Shown here piece by piece: positions 1 through 11,059 of a stretch of DNA of 64,000 bases. The DNA lies in the NCBI RefSeq assembly GCF_012489685.1, contig NC_080042.1:7952852-8016851 (forward strand), read 5' to 3'. The DNA is from Lotus japonicus (taxonomy: Eukaryota > Streptophyta > Magnoliopsida > Fabales > Fabaceae). Within the stretch, counting starts at the first letter, position 1, and every line of letters begins with the position of its first letter. The notes beneath the pieces are model-generated. The model did not search any database. It worked only from the letters and a program-made list of their open reading frames with translations, and was not told the origin of the DNA. Position numbers and translations under genes: made by a program.

Positions 1-68
1 TAAGGTGGAAGCTTTATACTGAAAACGTTATTCAAACCCCCCCCTTTCTACCGTTTTTCATACCTTCA
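1..68 (+). mobile_element. 3' end of a SIRE-type copia LTR (element Cx)
   Basis: The window opens inside a copia LTR. The stretch matches the last bases of the LTRs ending at 12349 and 63573, with a C-run followed by a shared terminus ending CATACCTTCA. What follows at 69 is not the tRNA-Met primer site but gypsy internal sequence. I therefore read this as the 3' LTR end of a SIRE element inserted in G1, with AAGAC (69-73) as its likely right TSD. The rest of Cx is outside the window. Confidence 0.75.
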
Positions 69-212
69 AAGACCAGAAAGATGAGACAAAGGACGATAAC
101 CTATGCGCTAAGAGGACTGAAAATTCGTGGAAAGTATCAGAGTGCGCAGTGGAGGCGTGGTGTTTCTTTCTATAGGAGTTTCGAGGACGAAACTATTTTA
201 AGGAGGGTGGTA
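69..212 (+). mobile_element. 3' internal end of gypsy element G1 with polypurine tract
   Basis: A short piece of gypsy internal DNA ends directly at the start of a long LTR. Bases about 179-195 encode SFEDET, a motif also present at the 3' end of GA pol (minus strand, near 13730). A purine-rich tract, AAGGAGGGTGG at 200-210, sits just before the LTR and would prime plus-strand synthesis. Everything upstream in G1 lies beyond the nested Cx insertion. Confidence 0.65.
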
Positions 213-1233
213 TGGTAAGACCCGGTTTTAGGGCATACTATTTTAATAATATTATTTAATGGTATTTTGTGAATTACTTGAGCTATGTGTGATTTTAAAA
301 GGTGATTGATTATTAGAGGCAATATTAAGTCGTAGAAACCTCTAGACATCGATGTATGCGATGATACGAGCATTTTGACTATAATATTGCTAGGGTTCGG
401 CGACGGCGACTTTTAGGTCAAAATCGTCCCGACAGCAGCGATGAGTTGGCGAATCGAGTTGACGAGGACGATTCCGTGGGCCGCACCTTATGGGGAGGTT
501 CTGGGCATAATTTTAAGAATATTCTAGGAGAGAATATTCCTTGGTATTATTTTTGAAGGTTTTATTTAAATAAAATGGGGTTTTATTTAAATAAAATGCA
601 TTTAAATAATTTTAACCTATGGTTTAATATCAAAATTAATTCTGAAAAAATTTTTGAGGCATCATGGAGCTGGTGCACGAATTTTTGGAGCCAAAAATTA
701 TTGATGAGGATTTTTGATTTTAAAATTGAAGTTTTGATGCATTTAGGAGGGAAATGGTGCATTTAATGCATTAATTATTTTGGGGTTTTTATTTAAATTA
801 TTATTTTAAAAATTTTGGGTGAAAATCTGAGCAAGGAGAGTGTGTGGTCGGCCAAGACTTGTGGAGGAAGGAAAAAGAAGACTTTTGCAAAAATTTCCTT
901 TTCTAGCTAGGTTTTATGATGGAGAGAAATTAGAGATGTGATTCTTTGATTTTCTAGTTGATGGGGGATTGATTTCTAAGTTTTAAAACTTCCAAGGATC
1001 CCTCCAAATCTGATTCAAAACTCTTGTGACTCAGATTTTATTTCTTTAAATAATTAAGGACTTAAATGATAGTTTTAAAAGGGATTTAATTAGGAAATAA
1101 GCCAAATTTTGGGGACCGAATCAAGGAAGGTTGGAAGAGTCTAGAAACACTAAAATGGGCTGCAAATTTCGTGGGTTTGGGCTTCTTCTTGGGGAGAAAG
1201 AAAAGCATTTAATGCTTGCCTCTCACCCCTCAC

Positions 1234-1243
1234 TATAAATAGA
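1234..1243 (+). promoter_or_regulatory. TATA box of the G1 LTR promoter
   Basis: TATAAATAGA lies in a pyrimidine-rich context, followed by CT-rich leader sequence from about 1250 to 1325. This is the usual layout of an LTR core promoter, with the R region starting some 30 bases downstream. The position about 1.0 kb into the LTR implies a long U3. Confidence 0.6.
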
Positions 1244-2497
1244 GCCTTTCCCCCTCTCATTTCTTCACACCAAGAGCTCTCCTCTCCTCTGCATTTGTGT
1301 GAGCTCTCTCTCCCTCTCTTGTCTTTATTTTATTTTTCTATTTCTTAGGTTAGTTTAGTTTCTAAGCCTTGAGCAAGGTCATTCTCAATATGCTCTGTGG
1401 TTGCAGCTTAAGCTGATCTGCCAAATCCAGAAGAGAATGATTTTAATCAAGTTGCTTAGAAATGTTTATCTATTTGAGGGTTTTCTTAAAGAAGTTCTTG
1501 ATGTTCTTATTTTGTTCTTATGATCTTCAAAGAAAGGATTTTATAAAGGAGGTTTTGATCTTGGGAGGATTGAATCTATGCGAAAATTATGTTTTTCTTC
1601 GAAAGTTCTTCAAGTGTTCTTATGATCTTCAAGCAAAATGTTTTAGAAAAGAATGTTTGATCTTATGAAAGAAATGATTTTGGATTTTCAAGGTTTTTGG
1701 GGGGGAATTTCGTGATCAACAAGGGGATGGGCTTATGATCGATTCGATTGTCCGATTAGTAACGCTACTCTGTCCGTTCGTTGGTAGGAAATTTCCAAGT
1801 GTAGATCTAGCTTCAAGGAGCAACCCCAGAATTCTAGGAAAGCGTACCTTTGAGGTAAGGGCACTTCGGCTATGATTGATTGTGATTGTATGATTGTGAA
1901 ATGCTAAGAACCTTATGATTTTCGAATATGCTAGTAAGGGCACTTCGGCCTCGGCCTAGATAAATTGTTTGTGATTGTGATTGTTAGCAAGCATGATGCT
2001 AGGACTATTGATGATGTATGTGCTAGATATGTTATATGATGATGCAATAAATGCTAGCTAGTGTTATTATGAACATGCCTATATGCCTAGGGTGTTAGCT
2101 ATATTTATTATTAAGCATGCAAGTTATTATGCGATGATATGTTGTTCATAAGAGATGAACGTGATGGGCTTAGGGCCTAGTGATTATGACTGACTTGCAT
2201 GGCATGCATTGTGGACCAAGTGACCTGGATTGGGCTTGGTTGGCCACAGCTAGTGACCTGGATTGGGCTAGTTGATGGTGACGTTCAGGGGATGGACCTG
2301 AACAAAGGACGAACGTGAAACGGCAGTGCGTTGGAGAGGTCCAACCCCGATCATCAAGCTGTTGGGCAGCGGTGCGTTGGAGGTGTCCAACCCCGATCGT
2401 GGAGTCGTGTTCGTCCTGCCTTTCCATGAGGGATAGGCTTATGGATATCCAAAGCGTCTGCATACATGTGCACGAGCATTGACTAACAATAAACTAT

Positions 2498-2592
2498 GAG
2501 ATAGTTCCCTATACTTGTGAAACTTAGAATTATGAGATAGTTCCCTATACTTGTGAACCTTATAACTTAATATAGTTCCCATATTTGTGAAT
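2498..2592 (+). repeat. Short tandem repeat in the G1 LTR, about 43-bp units
   Basis: Three successive copies of a unit containing ATAGTTCCC(T)ATA(C/T)TTGTGAA are visible, the third diverged. Other short duplications lie nearby in the same LTR: TGCGTTGGAG with CCAACCCCGATC appears at about 2325-2352 and again at about 2373-2398. Confidence 0.6.
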
Positions 2593-3221
2593 GTTAGCTT
2601 AGTGAAGAACTTGTGATTGATAGGGTAGTATACCCTACTTATGATGTGTGTGTGTTAGAAGTTGACCCTTGCTTGTTTGCTTGTTGCTGTTTGTTGTTTG
2701 GGGCGCTTAACGCCTAGACAACAAGCATGCGTGTGATCAGTCGAGATGCGACCCTATATCTGCTTGATGTGGACAACGGCAAGGCTCGAGACATCGACTT
2801 CGCGACTGATGGTTCAGCTATGGGATTGGCGAGAGCAGAGGATGCGAGACGATATGATGTGAGCGCTGGAGGAGGCCTTGGAAGGCACGCGGCCTATGAG
2901 TCGGGTATTGAGTGTGATAATTGAGTCTGTACTTGGGGGTGGGCAGAGTTTGTTTATAGGGTTCGAACTTAACCTAGAGACCTTCTTGTGGTGTTAGCTC
3001 GGGGGCGGTCGAACACTAATTTAATCATTATGTTGTAATTTGAAAGAATCATCGTACGCTTCCAAAGCTTTTATTAATAAAATGAATTATTCAGTCTATT
3101 TCTCATGTTACTACTTTTTATTTGTAAGCAATGTTAATGAAAATTTTTATTTCAACGAAAATTTACACACGTTTTTGGAAAAAGGTTACTAAAGTGACCC
3201 TCGAGAAATTGGGGTGTTACA

Positions 3222-6200
3222 TCCACTGAAACACCAATCATGGTATCTGGACAGTGGATGCTCGCGTCACATGACGGGAGAAAGGCGTATGTTCCAAGAG
3301 CTAAAACTTAAGCTTGGAGGCGAAGTTGGCTTTGGAGGAAATGAAAAGGGTAAAATTGTTGGTACTGGTACTATTTGTGTAGATAGTAGTCCATGCATTG
3401 ATAATGTGTTATTGGTAGACGGCTTAACTCATAACTTATTGTCTATAAGTCAATTAGCTGACAAGGGTTATGATGTTATCTTTAATCAAAAGTCCTGCCG
3501 GGCTGTTAGTCAGATCGATGGCTCTGTTCTGTTTAACAGCAAGAGGAAGAACAACATTTATAAGATCAGATTATCTGAGTTGGAGGCTCAGAATGTGAAG
3601 TGCCTTCTTTCTGTTAATGAAGAGCAGTGGGTATGGCATAGACGGTTAGGGCATGCCAGTATGAGAAAGATTTCTCAGCTGAGCAAGCTAAACCTTGTCA
3701 GGGGCTTACCCAATCTGAAGTTCGCTTCAGACGCTCTTTGTGAAGCATGTTAGAAAGGCAAATTCACTAAAGTCCCTTTCAAGGCAAAGAATGTTGTCTC
3801 AACCTCAAGGCCATTGGAACTTCTGCATATCGACCTTTTTGGACCAGTGAAAACTGAGTCTATAGGTGGCAAGAGATATGGGATGGTTATCGTTGATGAC
3901 TATAGCCGCTGGACATGGGTAAAGTTTCTAACCCGCAAGGATGAGTCTCATGCTGTGTTCTCTACCTTCATAGCCCGAGTGCAAAACGAGAAGGCTTGTA
4001 GGATTGTGCGTGTCAGAAGTGACCATGGTGGAGAGTTTGAGAATGACAAGTTTGAGAGTCTGTTTGATTCCTATGGAATTGCACATGATTTCTCTTGTCC
4101 CAGAACTCCTCAACAAAATGGTGTTGTTGAGAGGAAGAACAGAACTCTTCAGGAGATGGCTAGAACCATGCTTCAAGAAACTGGCATGGCTAAGCACTTT
4201 TGGGCAGAGGCAGTAAATACAGCATGTTACATTCAGAACAGAATCTCTGTGAGACCAATTCTGAATAAGACTCCTTATGAATTGTGGAAGAACATAAAAC
4301 CCAACATTTCTTATTTTCATCCTTTTGGTTGTGTTTGTTATGTTCTTAACACTAAGGATAGATTGCATAAATTTGATGCTAAGTCTTCTAAATGTCTATT
4401 ACTTGGTTATTCTGAAAGATCTAAAGGTTTTAGATTTTATAATACTGATGCTAAGACTATTGAAGAGTCTATTCATGTTAGATTTGACGATAAGCTTGAC
4501 TCTGACCAGTCAAAGCTAGTTGAGAAGTTTGCAGATATGAGCATAAATGTTTCTAACAAAGGCAAAGCTTCAGAGGAAGCTGAGCCAGAGGAAGATGAAC
4601 CAGAAGAAGAAGCTGGTCCCTCTGATTCACAAACTCTGAAGAAGAGCAGAATCACTGCAGCTCATCCTAAGGAATTGATTCTGGGCAACAAAGACGAACC
4701 AGTCAGAACCAGATCAGCCTTCAGACCCTCTGAAGAGACCTTGCTTAGTCTGAAAGGATTGGTGTCCTTAATTGAACCCAAGTCCATAGATGAAGCACTT
4801 CAGGACAAGGATTGGATTCTGGCCATGGAAGAAGAATTGAATCAATTCTCCAAGAACGATGTTTGGAGCTTAGTGAAGAAACCTGAGAGTGTCCATGTAA
4901 TTGGAACAAAATGGGTGTTCAGAAACAAGCTGAATGAGAAAGGAGATGTAGTCAGAAACAAGGCAAGGCTAGTTGCTCAAGGCTATAGTCAGCAGGAAGG
5001 AATTGACTACACTGAAACATTTGCTCCAGTAGCAAGACTAGAAGCAATCAGACTGTTGATCTCTTTCTCAGTGAATTACAACATAGTTCTTCATCAGATG
5101 GATGTGAAAAGTGCCTTCCTAAATGGTTATATTTCAGAGGAAGTTTATGTTCATCAACCCCCAGGTTTTGAAGATGAGAAGAAACCAGACCGTGTGTTCA
5201 AATTGAAGAAATCTCTCTATGGTCTGAAGCAAGCTCCCAGAGCATGGTATGAGAGACTCAGCTCATTCCTCCTGGAGAATGAGTTTGTAAGGGGTAAAGT
5301 AGATACAACTCTCTTTTGCAAAACTTATAAAGATGATATCTTAATTGTGCAAATCTATGTTGATGATATTATATTTGGTTCTGCTAATCAATCTCTATGC
5401 AAAGAATTTTCTGAGATGATGCAGGCTGAATTTGAGATGAGTATGATGGGAGAACTAAAGTACTTTCTGGGAATACAAGTTGATCAAACACCAGAAGGAA
5501 CATATATCCATCAGGGCAAGTACACTAAAGAACTTCTGAAGAAGTTCAATATGCTGGAATCTACAGTGGCCAAGACTCCAATGCATCCAACATGCATTCT
5601 GGAGAAAGATGATGAAAGTGGTAAAGTATGTCAGAAGCTCTATCGTTGTATGATAGGTTCACTTCTAAACTTAACTGCATCTAGGCCAGATATATTATTT
5701 AGTGTTCACTTATGTGCTCGTTTCCAATCAGATCCAAGGGAAACCCACTTAACTGCTGTTAAGAGGATCCTAAGGTATCTGAAAGGCACCACTAACCTTG
5801 GCTTGATGTATAAGAAAACATCAGAGTATAAGCTTTCAGGTTATTGTGATGCTGATTATGCTGGAGATAGAACAGAGAGAAAAAGTACTTCTGGAAATTG
5901 TCAATTTCTGGGAAGCAATTTAGTCTCATGGGCAAGCAAGAGGCAATCAACCATTGCACTATCCACTGCAGAGGCAGAATATATCTCAGCAGCAATATGC
6001 AGCACCCAGATGCTCTGGATGAAACATCAGCTGGAGGATTATCAGATCCTTGAGAGCAATATCCCAATCTATTGTGATAACACTGCTGCAATATCTTTGA
6101 GTATGAATCCTATCTTACATTCAAGGGCAAAGCACATTGAGGTAAAGTATCACTTTATTAGAGATTATGTACAAAAGGGCATACTTCTTCTGAAGTTTGT

Positions 6201-6303
6201 TGATACTAACCATCAATGGGCAGATATCTTTACAAAGCCCTTAGTAGAGGATAGATTTAATTTTATTCTGAAAAATCTGAATATGGACTTTTGTCCTGAG
6301 TGA
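3222..6303 (+). pseudogene. pol: Copia pol of C1: protease, integrase, RT, RNase H; one nonsense codon
   Basis: This reading frame would supply the enzymes for copying and inserting the element. The aspartic protease motif LDSG is at about 3247-3261. Integrase shows an HHCC zinc site (WHRRLGH about 3631; CEAC about 3739-3750) and a D,D,E core (HIDLFGP about 3826, RSDHGGEF about 4015, QQNGVVERKN about 4111). RT shows QMDVKSAFLNG (about 5095) and the catalytic YVDD (about 5356). RNase H shows CDADYAG (about 5843), STAEAEY and CDNTAA. The frame is continuous except for one TAG at 3751-3753, where C2 has a glutamine codon. The 5' end is cut off by G1. Amino-acid identity to C2 pol is about 97% by eye. 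Copia pol assignment is certain. Confidence 0.92.
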
Positions 6304-6749
6304 AGATGGATCAGAACCTCTGACTATGATACTTCTTGATCAGAAGATGTCTAGTCCAGAAGGTAACTCCATCAGAGTGTAAGTACCCAGTGGTGCTGAC
6401 TCTGAAGCTGAGACAGTAACACATGTGTCAGTATCTCTGATGCATAGTTCCTTGTGTCCGTGTGACAGTCTGTCATAATGTGTGTAGATGTGCTTCTCTC
6501 CTGTGTGTGATACGTGTATTTACTGTTACTATCATGCCTTTAATTTCTAACCGTTGATCTTAAAGTGCTATTTGAATCAACAACGGTTATTTGATAAAAC
6601 CCACTATACACACACACGATCTCCTACACTTTCGGTTTTTACTCTCTCTCTCCTCTGTATTTTCAAACCGCTTACCCACGATCTATCTCTCGCTCTCTCT
6701 TCATCTTTCAACCTTCATCTTCTACCTAAAACCTTCAACCGCTCCAACA
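6304..6749 (+). other. C1 pol-env spacer and env leader
   Basis: About 450 bases separate the pol stop from the likely env start. The latter part (about 6600-6745) is CT-rich leader-like sequence. Reading upstream in frame from 6591 would give a hydrophobic N-terminus, but the CT-rich composition and the better ATG context at 6750 argue that this is untranslated. Pol and env are in different frames, so simple stop-codon readthrough between them is not possible here. Confidence 0.5.
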
Positions 6750-9638
6750 ATGGTGAGACAAACCAGAAGAGATACTGCAGATGCAACCCAGTTCCCTCAT
6801 ATGGTAGTTGGTCAAGCTACAGGCCAAATGGGTCCTGAAGCTTCTGATCAAGGTCAAGCACAAGAGCAAGTTATTCCGATTGCAGAACGGGGCTGTGCCG
6901 TTCATTGTGTGTATGCTCCTGAGGAACTTCAAGTACTGGCAGAATGGAGATTCGACCTCGACAATCTTGCTACAAATGGGTATGATCTTCGTCCTGAAGT
7001 CCGTGTTCAAGGCTGGGAAAATTACTTCAACAGGCTTCGAGGACCGGTGTACGACAAGTTGATCAAGGAATTCTGGAAACATGCTGACTGCGATGACACT
7101 CAGGTGGTATCCTACATTCTTGGAAGGAGGATCATAATTACAGAAAAGTCATTTGTGAACCTACTGGGTGCAGAGACTGCACATGGGTATCGATTTCAGC
7201 TCACTGAATCGAAGCTGAAACCCAAGACGAAGGATGAGACCAACAAGGCCCTATACACCACTTACAAACCGGGCAAGACTGATTACAAGGTCGTGCATCT
7301 TCATCCCAAGCTCAGAATCTGGCACAAGATTCTGCTGCACTGTATCAACCAGAGGCCAAAGGGCAGCTCCCCAGATTACATCAATTTCAGCCAGAAGGCG
7401 ATGCTGTTCTTCATCCAAGACAAGCAGAAGATCTGCCTTCCCTACTTCCTGTTCTCTTACTTGAAGGAGTGTATCAAGAAGTCCAGAACTACTGCCTCCA
7501 TCAAGTCAGCAATCAAGTATATCCCTTTTGGGAGGTTGCTATCTGATCTCTTCATTGAAAGCAACTTGGTGCAAGATCTGATCAATACTGGATGCGTAGA
7601 GGATCTGACCACCATTGTCAGTGATGTCTTCACTGCAAATTCTCTGAAGAAGATGGGCTTGGTCCAGAAGAAAATCGCCCCTGCTCATGAAGACACATCT
7701 TCTGAAATCAGAAAGTGAAGGGTGCCTCTGAATGACTACCCTCTGTGGACACAGGCTGACAACCCTGAAGCTATTAGGTGCTATGTAGAAGACCTAAGGG
7801 CTCAAGGCTTTGAGATTGATCTCGATGAATTCTTCAGAAGACTGCCACCAGCTCTAGAGTTTCCCTCTCCTACCAAGAGGAAAGTTCAGAGGAAGATGGT
7901 CCTAGCAGAATCCTCTAAGGAATCTGATGGCTCTCAGAAAAAGAAGAAGAAGGCTGACCAGCCTAAGAGGAAACATGATGAAACCATCCAGTCTGATGCT
8001 GGTGGTGATGGTAATGTTGGTTCCAATAAAGATGGTTCTTCTCCTCAGAAGAAGAAGAAGAAACAAGTCCGACTTGTGGTGAAGCCTACGAGTGTGGAAC
8101 CTGCTGCTCAAGTGATCAGAAGGATTGAGACTCCTGTCAGAGTGACTCGGTCTTCAATGCGTGCATCAAGTAAGTCTGCTATTGCTTCTGATTCTGATTT
8201 AGATACATTTGATGCACTCCCTATTTCTGCCCTGCTGAAACATTCCTCCAACCCACTCACTCCTATCCCAGAGTCCCAACCAGCCACACAAACTATTTCA
8301 CCACCCAACTCACCAAGGTCTTCATTTTTCCAACCTTCTCCCAATGAAGCACCTCTCTGGAATATGCTTCAGAACCAACCCACCGGACCCTCTGATCCAA
8401 CCTCACCTATTACCATCCGGTATAACCCATTAACTTCTGACCCCATCATCCCTGAACAACCAGAGCCCAAACAACCAGAACCTGAACCCAAAACTTCTGA
8501 GCACTCTGTCCCCAGAGCATCAGAACGTCTGGTTGCCAGAACCACTGACACAGATTCATCAAGTGTCTATACACCTGTGTCATTCCCAATCAATGTTGCT
8601 GACTCCTCCCCTTCCAACAACTCTGAATCCAATCGTAAATTTATGGAAGTCAGAAAAAAAAAGGTGTCTACCCTAGAAGAGTATTACCTCACTTGTCCAA
8701 GCCCTAGGAGATATCCTGGCCCTAGACCTGAACGTCTAGTTGACCCAGATGAACCTATCTTGGCAATTCCCTTACATGAGGCAGACCCTTTAGCTCAACA
8801 AGCTCAACCTGACCCTATCCAACAAGAGCCAGTTCAACCAGACCCAGAACAATCTGTGTCTAACCACTCTTCGGTTAGATCACCCAATCCTCTGGTTGAA
8901 ACTTATGAACCACACCTTGGAGCCTCTGAACCTCATGTCCAAACCTGTGACATTGGCTCTCCCCAAGGTGTCTCTGAAGCTCATAGCAGCAATCACCCAA
9001 CCTCTCCAGAACAATACCTCTCCATAGTTCCCTACACTCACCTCAGACCCACCTCTCTCTCCGAGTGCATCACTGTGTTTAATCAAGAAGATTCTTTGAA
9101 GCTACGCAACGTGCAAGGTCACACTGACCTGAGTGAGAATCCTGACTCTGTTGCTGAGGAATGGGATACTCTAAGTACTTGGTTAGTTGCTCAGGTCCCT
9201 GCTATGATGAGTCATCTCATTGCTGAAAGGGATCAGAGGATAGCTGCTGCTAAGCAGAGGTTTGCCAGAAGAGTGGCTCTTCATGAACAAGAACAAAGAC
9301 ACAAGCTCCTTGCAGCTGCTGAAGAGGCCAGAAGAAAGCAAGAGGAAGCTGAAGAAGCTGCACGACAAGCAGCAGCTCAAGCTGAACAAGCCAGATTAGA
9401 GGCAGAGAAACTTGCAGCTGAAGCTGAAGCCCGTAGACTGGCACCCGTGATTTTTACTCCTGCTGCTTCTGCTTCCATTCCAGCTCCTCCAGCCGCTCAG
9501 ACTGTTCCTTCCAGTTCTACTCAGTCCAGCTCATCCAGACTTGACACCATGGAACAACGTCTTGATACTCATGAGTCTATGCTGGTCGAAATGAAGCAAA
9601 TGATGATGGAACTTCTGTGTCGCACTGATAAACCTTAG
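6750..9638 (+). pseudogene. Env-like ORF of C1, split by one in-frame TGA
   Basis: This is the extra gene downstream of pol that characterises SIRE-type copia elements; its role is not settled. I chose ATG 6750 (context ACAATGG), where the sequence starts to resemble C2. The N-terminal part is conserved with C2 (for example LQVLAEWRFDLDN and EFWKHADCDDTQVVSY). The middle, about 7860-9060, is rich in Pro, Ser and Lys. The end, about 9200-9440, is an Ala/Glu/Arg-rich coiled coil followed by a short conserved C-terminus. No convincing signal peptide or membrane segment follows the chosen start. A TGA at 7716-7718 interrupts an otherwise single frame of about 960 codons. Confidence 0.75.
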
Positions 9639-9864
9639 CTTTAGCATCTCTTCGTTTTTCTTGCTTAACTTAGTTTTCTTTTAAACTCTGGTTATTTTCC
9701 TTTAGCTTCTCTTGTTGTTGTTATTATTTTTTTTACTCTGTTAATTATTTTTTTTCCTTGCATATATATCTATATTTATTTGTCACATTGTGTTTGCAAA
9801 AATTTTCTTTATTCATCATCTGTTCATGTTTACATCATACATTCTTTATCTCTTTCCCTAAAGT

Positions 9865-10257
9865 CTAGAATGGAGGATCTCTCCTCATTCTTCTGCACTC
9901 TTGGCGCTGCTCTGACCTCTCCTTCTCCAGATGATCCAGTGTATACTGGATGTTGTTGAGATTGACGATCTGCTCATCCCTCTCCAGAATTTCTTCTGAA
10001 GTCTTGAGCTTCTTTTCTATGATTTCTTTCTCTTCCAGCAGCTTCAGTTCAAGCTGGCTGAGTTCCTGCACTTCCTCCACGAAGGCCAGGAATTCCCTCA
10101 CGGCATTCTTCAACTGTGGACGCAGGTCCTCCTCAAGTAGTGCTCTCGCAAGCTCTGATATGGTCGTTGTACCCTCTGGATGCCTTATATTAAGGAACAA
10201 GTCCTCCTCAAAGGCCTTCCTTCTGAGCTCTTCTAGTGCTACCATGTATGATGCCAT
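9865..10257 (-). CDS. Antisense ORF of C1, 130-aa Glu-rich helical protein
   Basis: An intact ORF runs opposite to the element between env and the 3' LTR. The protein starts MASY and ends RRDPPF. It is very rich in Glu, Leu, Lys and Arg in heptad-like patterns, so a coiled coil is likely; no catalytic motif or membrane segment is seen. C2 carries the same ORF at the same place, also 130 codons with no gaps, with 91 of 130 residues identical by my alignment. A TATA box lies about 52 bases before the ATG. Extra ORFs, including antisense ones, are known in several plant LTR-element lineages, but I recognise no named family. Function unknown. Confidence 0.75.
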   Translation of the reverse strand: MASYMVALEELRRKAFEEDLFLNIRHPEGTTTISELARALLEEDLRPQLKNAVREFLAFVEEVQELSQLELKLLEEKEIIEKKLKTSEEILERDEQIVNLNNIQYTLDHLEKERSEQRQECRRMRRDPPF

Positions 10258-10308
10258 TTTTCCTTTAATGAATTGCTCAAGTTGTGAAGCTTACCCCATT
10301 CTCCATCG

Positions 10309-10317
10309 CTTTATATA
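10309..10317 (-). promoter_or_regulatory. TATA box of the C1 antisense ORF
   Basis: Read on the minus strand this is TATATAAAG, about 52 bases upstream of the antisense ATG. C2 has the same nonamer in the same place (32224-32232), with GCG following in both. Conservation in both copies supports a real internal antisense promoter. Confidence 0.6.
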
Positions 10318-11059
10318 GGCTTCACTCTCTCTCCGAAAGTTAATGCCCTTACAGTTTCTCGAGATTAAGTTCTTGGTAACTGACCCTTTTCTTTACTCCC
10401 TTGGCCGGTGGTAAACGTTCTTCTTGTGCATTAACTCTTCTATTTATTTCGCCTAACTCTGATTCATGCATCGTTTTAATCTTCTTAAAACTTAGACCTT
10501 CTCTAAGGGGGAGTACCTTGTACTTCAAGCTAAGTTTTTCACACCCCAAGCTTTTTGCTTATGACAAAAAGGGGGAGTACAACCCAGTTTTTGATGTGTA
10601 AGATGTGTTAGTGTGATTTATTTTTCTTTTGGAGAATTTAAGAGTTCCACCTTTATGACCATAGATGTGTCACTGGGCAAATACAAGGAATACATTTCAC
10701 TTCTTCTGAAGTGATTTTAGTCTGACTCTAATACCCAAGACTCTGATACCTTGTCCGTTGACTCTGATTACTTATGCGCTCTGATTACTCTATTTCATCT
10801 ATATCATAAGTTTTTCACTCTGAACTCTTATTTTATTTAGCTCAGAATCTAGACTTTTCTAACGTTTTCATCAAGTATTAGATTCAGGGGGAGCTAAGCT
10901 CAGAATCAAGCAATGACTTGAATTCAGAATGAGCAAGATAAACTATTCACATCAGGATAAGTCTTATTCTATATCTCTAAACTCTGAGTGAATTCAGTTT
11001 AATGTTTAAGAATTGTTCATCAAAAATCTTAGTTTTGTCATCATCAAAAAGGGGGAGAT
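10318..11059 (+). other. C1 3' spacer with repeated polypurine-like motifs and the PPT
   Basis: No sense gene is seen. GGGGGAG-type motifs occur at about 10507, 10571, 10887 and 11051. The last, AAAAAGGGGGAG just before the LTR, is the functional-position polypurine tract. The motif CAAAAAGGGGGAG also occurs at about 10565-10577, in the sequence ending GCTTATGACAAAAAGGG. C2 keeps four corresponding motifs. Confidence 0.65.

Larger units (their letters stand above)
213..3221 (+). mobile_element. Long gypsy 3' LTR (element G1), about 3.0 kb
   Basis: It begins TGGTAAGACCCGG right after the polypurine tract and ends GGGGTGTTACA. These termini match the other long gypsy LTR families here (starts of the form TGTAAGACC, ends of the form GGTTACTAAAGTGAC...GTGTTACA). 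The LTR joins copia pol at 3222, so G1 is inserted in C1 with TCCAC (3222-3226) as the likely TSD. It has a TATA box near 1234. A 65-codon ORF at 2727-2924 lies where solo A carries its longer ORF, but I assign it no function. The size and termini fit Tekay-like chromoviruses; the lineage is inferred. Confidence 0.75.

Noticed and set aside
1..68. 5' LTR of C1
   Set aside because: No primer-binding site follows; the sequence passes into gypsy G1 DNA. A separate element nested in G1 explains it without requiring a deletion exactly at an LTR end.
6591..6749. Hydrophobic signal or membrane segment at the env-like N-terminus
   Set aside because: It derives from CT-rich leader DNA upstream of a better ATG at 6750. 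C2 has no equivalent coding start there.
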